Shown here: piece after piece, positions 1-12,511 of the stretch
Position numbering within the stretch: position 1 is the first letter of the stretch
How the letters are laid out: the number at the start of each line of letters is the position of its first letter
Notes under the pieces: generated by a model
Databases searched by the model: none
What the model saw: only the letters and a program-made list of their open reading frames with translations
Told to the model about the DNA's origin: nothing
Translations under genes and position numbers: made by a program
Assembly: GCF_937616625.2 (NCBI RefSeq)
Contig: NC_065572.1
Span: forward strand, 70,306,653-70,370,652
Source of the DNA: Mercurialis annua
Taxonomy: Eukaryota > Streptophyta > Magnoliopsida > Malpighiales > Euphorbiaceae
Direction: 5' to 3'
DNA: 64,000 nucleotides

Positions 1-1
1 T

Positions 2-1573
2 GAGGCTCGCCTTATACAAATGCAAAAGACTTACTGGTTTGTTGTTTATGGTTCAGTATTCTTAGATTTCTATAGTTTCTGTTTGTACTGTTGGCAAGGT
101 TTATCCATATGTATTACTAATGTTATACTTTGTTAGGTCTACTTACTGTCACAAAATTGGGTATGCTCCCCGCCGAAATAAGAAATTGATAGATGAAGAT
201 GCAGATGGAGGTACTTTATTGGATCTTTTACTGATTTCATATACCCGCTAGCATATTTATCATCTTTCGATTATGAATTCTTGCTGGTAGTTTGCTAATA
301 ATCTTGCACAAAATTGTATTCACTTGTAGATTCCTCTCCTGAAAATTCACAAGTATCTTCTCAACCTAAACGACCCACTTCTTTGAAAGGCAAGGGCTCT
401 TCTTCTTATTCGGATAAATTATCGTCTCATGCTAATGTGAAAGGAGGAAAGGGATCAGGTGCATTCGGAAGAAATGTTGGTTACAAAAATGGACATCTCC
501 CCAGTAAAGGAGGTGACACTGCAAAGACACCAACCAACTCTAGAAAAAAAACACCCCCAGAAGCACCATCACCAACTTCTGTAGAAGATGTTAGTGACGA
601 TGATGTGCAAATTTCTATTCCTACTAGACAAGATGGATTGCGAGCGACTAGGTTATCTACATCTTTAGAAGACTCATTTAAGAAAGCAGTCACCAAATCC
701 CAGTCAAAGGTTCATTCTCTTAAATTATAATATTATTTCTGCTTATTGATGCTTTTCTTGTGACTGCTTCAGAACCTCAGCCTTGAGGAGACTGTTTTAC
801 AGAGATTGTTGACAAAACAAATTTTGTTGACAAAATTAAAGTGTTGGTGTATGTTTATATAATGGGATATGCTACGTTAAGTAATTTTGTTGTGTTTAAT
901 TTGCAGATAGCTGATGATTTTTATCAACACACTATTGTTCAGCTGAAGCAAGAAAATCGTGAACTGAAGGAAAGGTGATTATTTCTCTTTCAAGCTGCAG
1001 GATTTAGTATTTAAACTTTCACCGACTCAAGTTTCCTTTTGTAGGTTAGAGAAAAAAGAAGCTGAGCCTCGAGGTGAAATGATGCATGGGTCCGTGTGTG
1101 ATAAGTGTAAATCACATCAGAGACATGTATGTGATTTCATTAATATTTAATTCTTTTATTGTGCTGAATTTTGGGAAATATGGAATTTAGGAGGTTATTG
1201 CATATGCTAATGCATGCCATCTCTAGTGGTATTCGCAATTATTTTTCCATAAATGATAATCTTTATTAAATTATTGTTTTCTCTTGCAGTTAGAGGAGGC
1301 TTATCAAAAAATTGAGGAACTGAACAAGGAACAAGAAAGTTTGATTGATATATTCTCAGAGGAGAGGGACAGACGAGACAAGGAAGAAGAGAATTTGAGA
1401 AAAAAGTTCAAGGTATTTGTTTCCTCAATCGAAGGGATAAATTTTTCTGTTTACATTAGCAGGGAATCTCATGGGTAAATCTGCTCTTGTAGGATGCTTC
1501 TAATACAATTCAACAGCTGCTCGACAAGGTGAGGCTTTTGGAAAAGATGAAATCTACAAATCAAAGAACATAA
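2..1573 (+). CDS. MORC: MORC-family ATPase, C-terminal part (5' end outside window)
   Basis: Seven coding exons can be read on the plus strand: 2-36, 137-210, 330-709, 907-974, 1045-1126, 1290-1412 and 1493-1573, joined by GT..AG introns with consistent phases and ending in TAA. The first exons read YWSTYCHKIGYAPRR, which resembles the end of the conserved core of plant microrchidia (MORC/CRT1-like) ATPases. A Ser/Lys-rich linker follows (exon 3), then a charged coiled coil (DDFYQHTIVQLKQENRELKE, later EEAYQKIEELNKEQE) to the end. The GHKL ATPase and S5 folds must lie upstream of the window. Plant MORC proteins act in the nucleus in gene silencing, chromatin compaction and immunity; that role is family knowledge. 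Uncertain point: a short extra exon near 774-840 could be used between exons 3 and 4. Family assignment rests on recognition of this tail, not on the ATPase domain. Confidence 0.75.
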
Positions 1574-3990
1574 GCTAAAGAGTACAAGTAATTGACACAA
1601 CATGTGCTTTATTAGTTATGTACAGCTGCTTCCTTTTTGGTATCATTTTTTCACCATTGTTCGTGGTACCGTGACCGGGCTCTGGCCATCTTGTTTGTTT
1701 CTCCCCTGTAAAGTTCGGGCCGAGCCTGGTTGTTGTAGCAAATGTTAATATTTAATTTGGGCGTAATTTTTTTGATTTGAACAGTTAGATGTGTAGATTT
1801 GTTCTAGTGGGGGGAGAATGCTGATTTTGACTGGGGACTAGTAGTAAAATCTGGAGATTTACTGTTCTCAATGGTGGTCATACCAGATTATGTAAATCTT
1901 GAATAGTAGAGACGATGATAATGCTATCTCTTTTTGGATATGGTGTTTCTTATTTCTAGACTTCTATTAGGATCATAATACTAAAAGCTGATTTTCTGGA
2001 GGAATTTCAGAATCTAGGCAAATGTAGGTTATAGTATATATATATTGGTTTGATTGCAATTTCTGATATTGATTTATAGGGGCTAAACTTATTTTTTTTT
2101 CCAAGGGCTAAACTTATTTGTCGTTCAAGAAAATTAGAAAATTATAGGAAGAAAATTAGAAAATTAGACTTTGGTCAAGACCAGGGAGTCTGTTGCTACA
2201 GTTATACTAGCATAGGCAATGGGGCTTTGGTTGTCACGTTGGTCCTCTAGTTCTTATTTGGGCCTAGCCAGTTTTGTTGGCTTAGAGCGTAATTATGACA
2301 AGTTTAAGTTCTTAGGGCATCTCTCGACCCCAAGAGATCTCTTTATCATGGCTTTTCAGCTAAAATAGGGCGATCATATTTTGTTCAAATCGGTCAACAG
2401 GCTTACATAAAAACTTTATCCAAATTTTGAGGGGTTTTTTGCCCCACATTTTTAGGTGAAGTGGTTCTTTTGTTAGATTTATAGTATTAACTAATGTTTA
2501 TAAATAGTTGTAGGGATATTTGTACAATTTTTTAAAAGATTAAAGCAAAACATTGACTGGTTTATTTAAATTGAGAGTACTGTTGAAAGATTTTTGACAT
2601 AGACTAAAAGAAGGCTTAATGACCAAACAAATTAAAACATTTTGTAAATTCTTTTTTAATTGATTATAATCTATTTTGATTTATTAATTTCAATTGTAGT
2701 CAAATTCATTCAAATGTTTCAAATTTATTTTATTTCAATTAGAATTTAAGATTTTGTTAAACGTTTTAATTTATTGCGAACAATTAGTCATCGGTTAAAT
2801 TTGTATAAATAAGTATCGGTTCATGTATACTTATTTTTATATTTGAGAACTTTTGTTTAGAGTAGAAACAAAACTATCAAAGCAAAAATAATTTGATTAA
2901 ATAATTTTATAATTGTAGAACATTAGAGGAAATAATACGTGGACATTAGATGTAGGTAAATATGGTATGCAGGACCACTAATAGAACATTACAATAATTT
3001 GAGCATCATACATGTTGATAAGCAAATGGTTGACTATGCAATTCAATTTGAATTAACTACTCTTTCATAAGGTCTCGCTCTCCATTGACTAATGTATCGC
3101 ATTTCATTTCCTCTTTGAGGATGACCAGACCGATACATCAAATATAGGTTAGATTTTGTTGTTTGGTTGGTTGTCCATTACATTCTCAAAACCAAACAAA
3201 GAACAAAGAGGATGCTTTTAATTTCAATGATAGAGACTCAATTGTGGGGTTACTACACAAGAATGCCTTGATAATGACTTACCAACGTAGAATAACTTCC
3301 CCATGTTGACAACTGGGCACTTCGCAGCAGCGAGCCTTTAAAGAGCTTTTTGTAAATTCTGTATTAATATTAGTACCACCACATTAATTCCACTTTTATG
3401 CCCTTTTTCTCCAGCTCATCGCATCTAAAACCTAACACTAGTTTAACTCAATTCCTGATTCAGATATGCTTTTATTTGTAAACAACCAGCCAGCTAAATT
3501 TGCATGAGAATGGAGCTTTGGCTAAATTTAAAATAAAAATGAAATGTAATTTTCTAATTTAAATATAAAAAAAAATAAACAGTAAAGATTAAACTTGATC
3601 ATCATATCAAATGAAATGTATATATTATTATAACTTAATCTTTAAAATTAGTTTTCATATTCCTAAATAAAAAGGAAGTAAATCATTATTTTAGCTAATT
3701 TAGCATATAATAATCAAAAAATATGTTGAATATTTATAATTAGCTTTCAAATTTTAAATCAGATTTAGAAATGCACTCGATGATCTTAATCAATTGGGAT
3801 AGCATATACTATACTATGACTTCCGGATAGAATATTAATCACAAATAAGTCTACCTAGAAACTTATCATAAAAATGATTAAAACTGTTGAATAGGTAGAG
3901 AGCGCCAAAACTAGATTGTAGTAACCATAATTACATCTACCCAACATCACAACCACACGTCCCTAATCACCCTCACCATCATATCTGTCA
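1574..3990. other. Intergenic: MORC 3' UTR, then AT-rich spacer
   Basis: The first few hundred bases are probably the MORC 3' UTR. The rest is AT-rich with no exon-like reading frame. A stretch near 2310-2460 (GGGCATCTCTCGACCCCAAG) resembles the end of a degraded DNA transposon, but I could not find its partner end. Nothing else is supported. Confidence 0.5.
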
Positions 3991-3999
3991 AAATTAAGC

Positions 4000-4161
4000 C
4001 ACGTGCACCCTCACCCTAGTCAATTAACAAATCAATTCCTTTCGATTTAAAAAAACAAAAAACAAATCATTCCTTTAATTAATTCCTTTTCAACACTTAA
4101 ACACACAGCCACGTGCACTCTCTAACCACACTTATTCACATTTTCTTCCACCTTATAAATA
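4000..4161 (+). promoter_or_regulatory. Candidate promoter of the TPD1-like gene: two G-boxes and a TATA box
   Basis: Two CACGTG G-box cores (4000-4005 and 4110-4115), each in the context GCCACGTGCAC, lie upstream of a good TATA box, TATAAATA, at 4154-4161. A pyrimidine-rich stretch near 4185 could be the start site. The coding start is about 960 bp downstream and many ATGs lie between, so the leader would have to be spliced or the true start site lies closer. Assignment to the downstream gene is inference from position. Confidence 0.45.
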
Positions 4162-4880
4162 CTCCTCACACAGCACAGTGCTATCAACCCTCTCTTCAAA
4201 ACGCACGCGTTTCGGTGTTGATTTACAGAGGTGAATGAAAATATGAACAATCCACTTTAAATTATTTTAATTGTTTTTACATTTTATTAGTATTGAATGT
4301 ATTCTTGATCGGAGAGGCTTATGTTTTGTCATTTTTAGCTTTTTTTCTCTGTTAGTTTTGTCTCTCTTAAGCTTTCTTTTTTGTGTGTGTCTGTTAGGTG
4401 TACAGTACTCTTTTTTGGCTCTGTCTACAGTAGTCTTACACTGTTCCACCGCACTAAATAAATTCCGCTGTTGCTGCATTTTCTGCCTTTAATTTTCCTG
4501 TTTTCAAAAATTTTCCGGGAAAATAAAACAGTTTCCATTTCTGTCTAAGCAAACAGACCTCGTCGCTTCGTTTATCGAGTCAAAGTGGTTTAAAATTTTC
4601 ATAGTCGAGTTAGTATTGAGTTTTGCTTTTGTTGTGTTTGCCTTTTTTATGCTAAACAAGGTGGTGAATAGAGGTACATAATCGCCGTCGTTTTTTGTTC
4701 ATTTTCGAGCTAAAACTGCAACCTCGTGAGTCCTAATATCACCTTTTTCATAGCTTACACTAAGTCAAATCGCAACCGCTGCTTCTTCTTCATCTGACGG
4801 TTGTGTTGTTCTGATGTGATTTGATAATCTCGTTCTTTGATGCACATGTATCAATATCTTCTTCTCTGATAGTAATATAT

Positions 4881-4905
4881 ATAGATAGATAGAGAGAGAG
4901 AGAGT
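4881..4905. repeat. GATA/GA microsatellite in the TPD1-like leader region
   Basis: A short run of GATA units passes into (GA)n, upstream of the TPD1-like coding start. It is a simple repeat that would make a polymorphic marker. Confidence 0.7.
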
Positions 4906-5124
4906 AATACTCTCCTCGTTTCTTGTTTTTTTAAAAACATGGCGGTTTTTAGAGCTCCGAGTCTGACTCGCTGTTGTTATCACTGAGTTGGCGTTAGGAT
5001 TTAACAATCTGTTTATTTTGACTTTTTTTTGTTTTTTATTTTTAGATAGAATCGAAAATAGTTCTTTAGCTGACCTTTTTCTACACTTTATATTAAAAAA
5101 AGTAGAGTTTCAACGTCGACGAGG

Positions 5125-6817
5125 ATGACGACGATGATCGCCTTTTCAAAGAAAATCAGATTCGGTGTCGTTTCTGTTGTTTCCTTCCTCGCTGTGCTTT
5201 CATTCGTGGTTCGTTTCTCAACAGGTAATATATCATACATATATTATTATTATTATTATTCCATCGGATCTAAACATTCCTTCTCGTTAATTTTTAATTG
5301 TTTAATATTGTTTTGTTCATTTGTTATACCGGTTTTTTTGTCTCCTTTTAATCAATAATTATTTTTCAACTCTATAAAAACACCTGATAATCATATCATT
5401 TGTTTTTATTCAGTTTAAATTAATCTAACTCTTTTGTTTATGATTTTGTTGTTTTCAGGTGTGGCTAATAGTGAAGCTGGATTGAATCGGTTAATCTCCA
5501 ACGATCAGAACAGTTCGGAATCTTATTATTCTTCTTCAAATCGAAAATTACTTAGCCGCTGTAAGTTAACAAACTACCTCAAATTTCCTCTGATTCATAT
5601 TTTTTAGGGTTTCATTATTTGAAATGATGATGTGTGATTATTTTTGCTATTAATCTGTGATTTTTGTCGTCGTGTTTATGTGAATGATTCTGTTACAGTC
5701 AGTTTTCTTGTTATGATTTTGTTTGCAAATCGAATTGGTTTTTTAGTGTCACTGTAGCAGCAGCAGTGCAGTGTCGTCCATGGCAATTTTCAGATTAAGC
5801 GTACGATAGTAGTGTCAGAGGTGCACGTCTGTGTTTTGTTGCGCTTCATTCTAACATGCACCGCTGGGTGTTGTGTTCTGGCCCTTTAGTATCTTTTTGA
5901 AGGGATTCTAAAATCCCATCAACTTCATTGAAAAAACTAAAAAGCTTTACTTTAAACCTTGTGACCGGTGCCTCTCTTTTATTAGTATTTCAGTTTAATT
6001 AATGTTTTTGGAGTTATTAGTAATTTACTATATTTAAATTAGCTGTAAAATTGATTGAATTTTCATTTTCAAAAGAGTGGGTTGATGTAAAAGATTCAAA
6101 AAAAGAAGGCTATATACATGGAAAAAGCAAACTAAAGCTTAAATTGAGTAAATGAACATTAATGGACCCTATCCTTGCTTATAGACTTAATTTTGTCTCT
6201 TCCTTTAACCCTATAATTCCTGTGATCCACCTCCAAAAAAGTGTATTTTGTCCCCTGACGCTTCCCCTATTGGTGGGTAATACTCAGATATGGTTCTTAT
6301 ATTTATCACATTATGTTCAATGAACTGCCAAGTAGTGTTTCTTTTACCTTTTTTATCCATCAAAAATAGCATAGCCTTTCACTTTCAGGAATTTATAATT
6401 TACATAATTTATTAATCAATAAAGTTCTTTTTTTGTTTGTTGGTTAATTTAATTTGTATCTACATGGTTTACACAGCATTGTCAATGAAGCAACCTAATA
6501 GAATATTTGGAGACTCATGTACAAATGCCGATATTGAGATAAACCAAGGACCTACTGCTTCCCTTCCAAACGGCGTACCGTCTTACACTGTTGAGATCTC
6601 CAACGTCTGTTTCACCGGCTGTCAAATTTCCGCAATTCACATCAAATGCGGTTGGTTTAGCTCTGCTCGACTCATCAACCCGAAGATCTTCAGGCGTCTT
6701 CGGTACAATGATTGCCTCGTTAACGACGGGAAGCCTTTGATTTATGGTGGCACGGTCTCTTTTGAGTATTCCAATACATACTCTTATCCTTTATCTGTGT
6801 CTGCAGTAATCTGTTGA
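5125..6817 (+). CDS. TPD1: TPD1-like secreted cysteine-rich protein, 180 aa
   Basis: Coding exons 5125-5224, 5459-5560 and 6477-6817 join in frame to 180 codons plus TGA. Residues 1-34 start with basic residues followed by a hydrophobic stretch (VVSVVSFLAVLSFVV), a signal peptide or anchor. A variable Ser/Asn-rich segment comes next. The C-terminal domain, from about residue 78, has the TPD1 signature: DSCTNADIEINQG, NGVPSYTVEISNVC, CGWFSSARLINP, FRRLRYNDCLVNDG and the end SYPLSVSAVIC. Six Cys of this domain are present and would pair in the mature ligand. In Arabidopsis TPD1 is the secreted ligand of the EMS1 receptor kinase and fixes tapetal fate in anthers; the family also has TPD1-like paralogues, so this exact role is inferred. 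The first ATG was used; another at 5134 would remove only three residues. Intron 1 holds a TAT microsatellite (about 5240-5259). Confidence 0.9.
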
Positions 6818-8052
6818 TACTAAATTTTTTTACTTTACAGGCCATATAATATTAGCAATACATAGTAATATAAGCTGTTTTTGAGTTCATTAGGGGTAGT
6901 GAAATAGCTGAAAGCTTTTTGGGTGGCCGTATGTACAAACGTATAGGATGTGGATCGGAGATGCTATAGAAAAATTTTTGGTTTGGTAAAGTGATAAAAA
7001 AATATAGGGAAATGATTTAGTTTCTTTTTGATATTGTTTAGTTTCTTTTTTTATAAATAATGAGAATAGTTTAATGATTTCTGCTATTGGTTCTATTTTT
7101 TTTCCTCATTTTTGAATAATATAGTCTTAAATATCTTTTTTTGACATTTAGTGGGAAAAAACTTTCATTGAAATGCATTTATAAGTTCAATAAATTTTAT
7201 TGTAAAGTTATGCATGGATTTTTAAATTTACAAATGCTACTTAAATTATTTAAAATGATATATGAATAAATATCCAAAAATACAAATACTATTTTATGTT
7301 TTTAGTTTAAAAATAAAATAGTGTAATAAAATTAATAATAAAAAAATAAAGGGAAATTAAACAAGAAGTTTATTTCAATTCTATTTCTTTGTAATCATAT
7401 TAGATGGAAAATGTGGCCGGATGAAATGTATACAATCCGGGATAGAAAGGCAACAAAAACTGCTTCATTCCTAATTTTTGTATTGGATTGAACTTTGAAG
7501 TAAATAATTGATTTTAATTTTCTGTCAAAACTCAAAAGTGATCACAGAGGAAAAACAAAAAGGTTATATCTCATATGTTCTCTTCTTAAAATTAAGATAT
7601 ACTTAGCGTTAATAATACGCCTGCATATTGTTTATTTAATAAAGTATTATTTTTTGTAGTTTTTACCCTATGCTGTGTAGCCTGTTGATCAGATAAAAGT
7701 CTTATGATGTAAATTTTCATATTTATTTGTACATATACTTTTGTTAGTTTAGTTTTATACGCTTTTAAAGGATATAAATAAGATGATAATTGGACTCACC
7801 TATCATTTCATTGGCAAAAGATAGAATATAAAATGTTCACAGTAAGAATGTGAATGTACTTGCTTTACAAGAAAAAATGGATATGTACCGATAAAAAAAA
7901 AGCATGAATAAACAAAAATTCATTAAATTTGATGACTGGAACATAGAAAATAAACCTATGCTATTTCTTACATACTTGAAACAAAATAATTCATAACAGC
8001 TTAAGCTAGATAAATTTGATACATTACAAATTCAAAACCTACAAGTCTGAAC
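6818..8052. other. Intergenic: TPD1-like 3' UTR and AT-rich spacer
   Basis: The stretch is AT-rich and contains the 3' UTR. No coding or repeat structure was recognised up to the copia target duplication at 8053. Confidence 0.5.
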
Positions 8053-8057
8053 TGTTG

Positions 8058-8401
8058 TGTTGGAAGATGGTAGGCCCTTTAATTAAAACACTCACAAAAC
8101 ACTCATACAATAAAAGAAGAGAAAGCAAATATATTTAACTCTTTGTATTTGTAATTGCTTTTCTTGATTTTGATATCAAAGCTTACATGGTATATATAGT
8201 AGTTCTAAAATAGAACGTACATGCAACTTATTAACTTAACATTAATAATCTAATTTAAGAGTTTAATTCATTTAACTCCAAGTAACATCTATCCATTAAT
8301 TAATAAACTATGTAAACTTAAGCTTATTAATTTTATTTAACTTAACTTAACATTTATTCTTTACGTTTTCCTTTGCATCAATTCAAGTTTAATAACTAAC
8401 A
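8058..8401 (-). repeat. Copia 3' LTR
   Basis: The 344-bp repeat is bounded by TG and CA. It matches 12512-12855 at every base except position 8351. On the element's strand it is the downstream LTR; the end of the pol frame (stop at 8389-8391) runs a few bases into it. Confidence 0.97.
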
Positions 8402-10539
8402 CTCCCCCGTAAACTTGAATTTCTTGTAACTCCGAGCATCATCCTCAGCTTCTGAAAACTGTCGTACTTCAAAGGCTTCGTGAAAATATCAGCAACCTGA
8501 TCATCGGTTCTCACATACTCCAATTCAATTTCTTTATTTTCAATACACTCACGGATAAAATGATACCTTGTATCGATATGCTTACTTCGGTCATGAAATA
8601 CTGGATTTCTTGCTAGTGCTTGAGCAGACTTGTTATCTATCATAATCTTGGTTGCTTCTCCTTGCTCTAAGTGAAGTTCTTTCAATAACCTTCGTAACCA
8701 AATTGCATGACACGCACATGAAGTAGCTGCAACATACTCAGATTCACATGATGAAAGTGCCACAATTGGTTGCTTCTTCGAACACCACGAAATTACACTA
8801 TTTCCTATTGAGAACATAAAACCACTAGTGCTTTTTCTATCATCAATATCTCCAGCAAAATCACTATCACAATAACCCAGCAACTTGAAATCATCAGACA
8901 CTGAATAAAAAATTCCATAATCAAGTGTACCTTTTAAGTATCGTAAAATTCTCTTGGCTGCTTTCATATGAGAAGTTGTGGGTTTCTCCATGAACCGACT
9001 GACAAGTCCAACCGCAAACAAGATGTCCGGTCTCGTGCAAGTTAAGTATCTCAAACTTCCAACGAGACTTTTGAACAAAGTTGAATCTATTCTCCCAGCA
9101 TCTACTTCCACTTTTGAAAGTTTTACTCCAATCTCCATAGGGGTGCTGACAGGCTTGCAGTTTGTCATATTGAACTTCTTGAGTATATCTTTTGCATAGC
9201 GCTCCTGTGATATGAAAATACCATCTTCCATTTGCTTCACTTCGATTCCCAAATAATAGGACATGAGTCCCATATCACTCATCTCAAATTCGCGTTCCAT
9301 CGCCTTCTTAAAATCATTGAACATATTGGGATTAGTACCTGTAAAAATGAGATCATCTACATAGATACAGACAAACAACAAATCTCCATCTTGCTCTTTC
9401 ACATAAAGAGCATACTCATGCATGCATCTGCGGAAGCCATTCTCTTGAAAATACTTATCAATTCGACTATTCCACGCTCTCGGTGCTTGTTTGAGCCCAT
9501 ACAGAGCCTTGTTAAGTTTTAGCACTTTGTCTTCATAGCCTTCAACAACATACCCCTCGGGTTGTTCAATATAAACTTCCTCTTCAAGAAATCCATTTAG
9601 AAATGCTGACTTGACATCCAACTGGTGAATCTGCCAATGATTTTGTGCTGCAAGTGAAATCAATAGTCTGATAGTCTCCATGCGAGCAACAGGAGCAAAA
9701 ACCTCTTCATAGTCCATGCCCTGTCTCTGCTTGTACCCTTTTGCCACAAGTCTAGCCTTGTACCTCTCTACTTTACCCTTAGCATTCTTCTTGACTTTGT
9801 ACACCCATTTGACTCCAATTGGTTGATGAGTACTTGGATTAGAAACAAGTTTCCAAGTATCATTCTTTTGGATGGACTGGATCTCTTCATTCATGGCTTG
9901 AATCCACCTCTCATCTTTGCTAGCTTCTTCAAAACTTAAAGGTTCAACATCAGCAAGAAAACATAATAAGTTCATGTCATCTAACCTTTCAGTTTCATTA
10001 TAAATGTCTTCAAGATTTCGATATCTCCTTGGCCTGTCACTTGAACTTGATGAAGGTGATGTTGATGTTGATGTCTGGGATGAAGGAGCTGGTGAAGTTG
10101 GTGGTGTGACTTCAGCTTCATGAACTATTGGTTCTTCATCTTCAAAGTGAGGTAGGAAATCATATGATCCTTCCTTTTGTGAACTCCAGTCCCACGATTG
10201 TTTTTCATTAAACTCGACATCTCTGCTAGTCACTATCATTCCATTGTCAGGATTGAACAATCTATAACCTTTTGAGTTCTCATCATAACCGATGAAAACA
10301 AACTTCTCACTTCTATCATCCAGCTTGGTCCTGTGTTGCTTTGGAACATGTACATAAGCAACAGATCCAAAAACTCGCAAATGGGACACACTAGGCTTCT
10401 GTTTACTCCAGGCTTCTTGAGGGATCACATCTTTCAAACTCTTAGTTGGACACCGATTTGAAAGATACACAGCACATGCAACTGCTTCAGCCCAAAACTC
10501 CTCTGGCATATTTTTACTCTTCAGCATTGATCTCGCCAT
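8389..10539 (-). CDS. Copia pol, distal part: integrase C-terminus, reverse transcriptase, RNase H
   Basis: The frame is 716 codons from the first ATG after the frameshift, ending SSLRGSVSY and a stop just inside the LTR. It begins in the integrase C-terminal half ([19 protein letters not shown]). The copia reverse transcriptase follows ([20 protein letters not shown] to the catalytic YVDDLIFTG) and then RNase H ([43 protein letters not shown]). No internal stop is seen. The start is artificial: this is the same polyprotein as 10553-12484, shifted by one base near 10584-10588. In an intact copy both parts would be one protein processed by its own protease. Confidence 0.95.
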   Translation of the reverse strand: MARSMLKSKNMPEEFWAEAVACAVYLSNRCPTKSLKDVIPQEAWSKQKPSVSHLRVFGSVAYVHVPKQHRTKLDDRSEKFVFIGYDENSKGYRLFNPDNGMIVTSRDVEFNEKQSWDWSSQKEGSYDFLPHFEDEEPIVHEAEVTPPTSPAPSSQTSTSTSPSSSSSDRPRRYRNLEDIYNETERLDDMNLLCFLADVEPLSFEEASKDERWIQAMNEEIQSIQKNDTWKLVSNPSTHQPIGVKWVYKVKKNAKGKVERYKARLVAKGYKQRQGMDYEEVFAPVARMETIRLLISLAAQNHWQIHQLDVKSAFLNGFLEEEVYIEQPEGYVVEGYEDKVLKLNKALYGLKQAPRAWNSRIDKYFQENGFRRCMHEYALYVKEQDGDLLFVCIYVDDLIFTGTNPNMFNDFKKAMEREFEMSDMGLMSYYLGIEVKQMEDGIFISQERYAKDILKKFNMTNCKPVSTPMEIGVKLSKVEVDAGRIDSTLFKSLVGSLRYLTCTRPDILFAVGLVSRFMEKPTTSHMKAAKRILRYLKGTLDYGIFYSVSDDFKLLGYCDSDFAGDIDDRKSTSGFMFSIGNSVISWCSKKQPIVALSSCESEYVAATSCACHAIWLRRLLKELHLEQGEATKIMIDNKSAQALARNPVFHDRSKHIDTRYHFIRECIENKEIELEYVRTDDQVADIFTKPLKYDSFQKLRMMLGVTRNSSLRGSVSY
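8402..8410 (-). promoter_or_regulatory. Copia polypurine tract
   Basis: ACGGGGGAG on the minus strand abuts the 3' LTR directly. This is the expected position and composition for the plus-strand DNA primer. Confidence 0.85.
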
Positions 10540-10552
10540 ATTCAGAATCGTT

Positions 10553-12484
10553 CTATTCTTCCTCTCTGCAACTCCATTTTGTTGGGGGTGATCCTGGAAC
10601 AGTCAAGAACCTCCGAATTCCATGCAACTCACAGAAACTTGCAAATTCATTAGAAGTAAACTCTCCTCCTCTATCAGTTCTCAAAGATTTTATCTCATAA
10701 CCACTCTCTTTCTCAACAAGAGCTTTGAATTTCTTAAAAGAATCAAAAGCATCAGATTTATTCTTTAAGAAATAAATCCAAGTCTTTCGAGTGTAATCAT
10801 CAATGAATAACACAAAATAAGAACTTTTACCAAGCGATTGAGGATTAATTGGACCACAAACATCTGAATGAATAAGCTGGAGTGGCTTGGTAGCTCTGGA
10901 GACAGATTGCTTTGGAAAGCTCTTTCTTGAATGCTTTCCAAGTAAACATGCTTCACATAACTGTCCCGGATGATCAATAACCGGAATATCCTTCACCAAT
11001 TTCTTTCTTCCTAAATCTTTCAGATTTTCAAAATTCAAATGCCCGAATCGCATATGCCAAATCCATGATGTATCTTCCACACAAGCTTTCAAACACATAG
11101 CTTCACCTGCTTTCATATCTAGAATGAACATTCTATTCTTTGTCATCGCCACTTTGGCAATAAGATTACCATCACGATCTTTAAGCCATAGAGTACGCCC
11201 TTCCATATTAATTTTACAACCATTCTCCAAAAGCTGACCAATACTCAAAATATTGCTTTTCAATTTTGGAATATAATAAACATCTTGGAGAAGTTTATGA
11301 CTGCCATGTTTTGTCTCAAATAAAACTGTACCTTTGCCATGAATTTCCACCCTTGTGTCATCGCCAAATCGCACATTGCCACTAACTTTAGTATTGAGTT
11401 CCACGAATTTGCTTTTATCTCCAGTCATATGATTACTGGCACCATTATCAAGATACCAAGCACTCTTGTGAGTTATGGTTTCTTCCTTATTAGAAAAGAA
11501 TAAAGCTTGATCTGCTTCATTATCTTGGCGTTCTACAAGCTTTGTCTCCTCTTCTACTGCTTCATTTTGGCATTCCCATGAATAATGGCCATACTTGCTA
11601 CAAGAGTAACACTGCACTCTAGTTTTATCATTTTTCCTTTCGTATACCCCATAATTGCTTCTTCCGCTTCCTCTGCCACGACCTCTATGAAAATTTTGAT
11701 TTCTATTTTCATTGAAAGAGTTTTGTTCGCCTCTTCCTTGATCACGTCCATATCCACGACCACGGCCTCTTCCACGGAGTTGTCCACGACCACCTCTAGT
11801 AGAAGAATCACCTCTTGATTTGCTAAAGGATTTTGTTAGCAAGGCCTGATCAACATGTTCTTGTTTTCCACGATTCATTCTTTCTTCATGCGCACACAAA
11901 GATCCACATAATTGATCAATTGTCATGGTCTCAGTGTCTTTTGACTCTTCAATGGCAACCACAACATGATTAAATTTCATATTGAGAGATCGCAAAATCT
12001 TCTCAACTACACGAACATCTTCTATTCTTTCTCCAAGTCTCTTCATTTGATTAATTACCACCAACACTCTTGTGGTATAATCTGATATGGTTTCACTCTC
12101 CTTCATAAAGAGTGATTCAAACTCAGCCCTTAGAGTTTGAAGCCGAACTTTCTTTACTTTCTCAACTCCCATGACAGAGTTTTGAAGAGTCTCCCAAGCC
12201 TGCTTCGAGGTAGTATTAATAGCCACCTTTTCGAACATATCGTCATCCAAACCCTGGTGAATGATTGTGAGAGCACTTTGATCTTTCTTTCTCTCTTTTT
12301 CCAAAGCATCTCTTTGGACTTGATTTAATGCCGCCTCATCTTCGACCGGCTCAAAACCATTTTCAACTATATCCCACACACCTTGTGAACCAAGGATAAT
12401 TTTCATTCTATTTGACCAATTCTCATAATTGGTTTTAGTGAGTTGTGGGTATTGAAAAGAAAAAGAATTCCCTCTCGATGACAT
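10553..12484 (-). CDS. Copia gag, protease and integrase N-terminal part; broken by frameshift
   Basis: The frame is 643 codons and starts 12 bases downstream of the primer-binding site. In order: gag UBN2-type domain (about residues 20-220), an Arg/Gly-rich basic stretch (about 225-280), a CCHC zinc knuckle [14 protein letters not shown] (about 290), the aspartic protease motif [13 protein letters not shown] (about 345; Asn where many copies have Ser or Thr after the Asp), the GAG-pre-integrase zinc domain ([25 protein letters not shown]), and the integrase core with its first two acidic residues (HSDVCGP and RTDRGGEF). The frame is lost just before the third catalytic residue and ends at a stop in a shifted frame. 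Gag and protease should still be made. Confidence 0.95.
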   Translation of the reverse strand: MSSRGNSFSFQYPQLTKTNYENWSNRMKIILGSQGVWDIVENGFEPVEDEAALNQVQRDALEKERKKDQSALTIIHQGLDDDMFEKVAINTTSKQAWETLQNSVMGVEKVKKVRLQTLRAEFESLFMKESETISDYTTRVLVVINQMKRLGERIEDVRVVEKILRSLNMKFNHVVVAIEESKDTETMTIDQLCGSLCAHEERMNRGKQEHVDQALLTKSFSKSRGDSSTRGGRGQLRGRGRGRGYGRDQGRGEQNSFNENRNQNFHRGRGRGSGRSNYGVYERKNDKTRVQCYSCSKYGHYSWECQNEAVEEETKLVERQDNEADQALFFSNKEETITHKSAWYLDNGASNHMTGDKSKFVELNTKVSGNVRFGDDTRVEIHGKGTVLFETKHGSHKLLQDVYYIPKLKSNILSIGQLLENGCKINMEGRTLWLKDRDGNLIAKVAMTKNRMFILDMKAGEAMCLKACVEDTSWIWHMRFGHLNFENLKDLGRKKLVKDIPVIDHPGQLCEACLLGKHSRKSFPKQSVSRATKPLQLIHSDVCGPINPQSLGKSSYFVLFIDDYTRKTWIYFLKNKSDAFDSFKKFKALVEKESGYEIKSLRTDRGGEFTSNEFASFCELHGIRRFLTVPGSPPTKWSCREEE

Positions 12485-12495
12485 TTCGCTATTAT

Positions 12496-12508
12496 GGCTC
12501 CGATACCA
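12496..12508 (-). promoter_or_regulatory. Copia primer-binding site (initiator tRNA-Met)
   Basis: TGGTATCGGAGCC on the minus strand lies three bases inside the 5' LTR. It differs at one base from the usual TGGTATCAGAGC complementary to the 3' end of plant initiator tRNA-Met. Confidence 0.85.
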
Positions 12509-12511
12509 CTT

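Noticed and set aside
774..840. Possible extra exon of the MORC gene
   Set aside because: The acceptor side looks usable but no donor keeps the reading frame, so it was left out of the model.
4267..5007. Small frames of 70-80 codons before the TPD1-like gene
   Set aside because: AT-driven composition on both strands, no recognisable domain; at most upstream frames in a leader.
11554..11818. Overlapping frames on both strands inside the copia gag
   Set aside because: They are shadows of the Arg/Gly-rich and zinc-knuckle coding stretch of the real gag frame.
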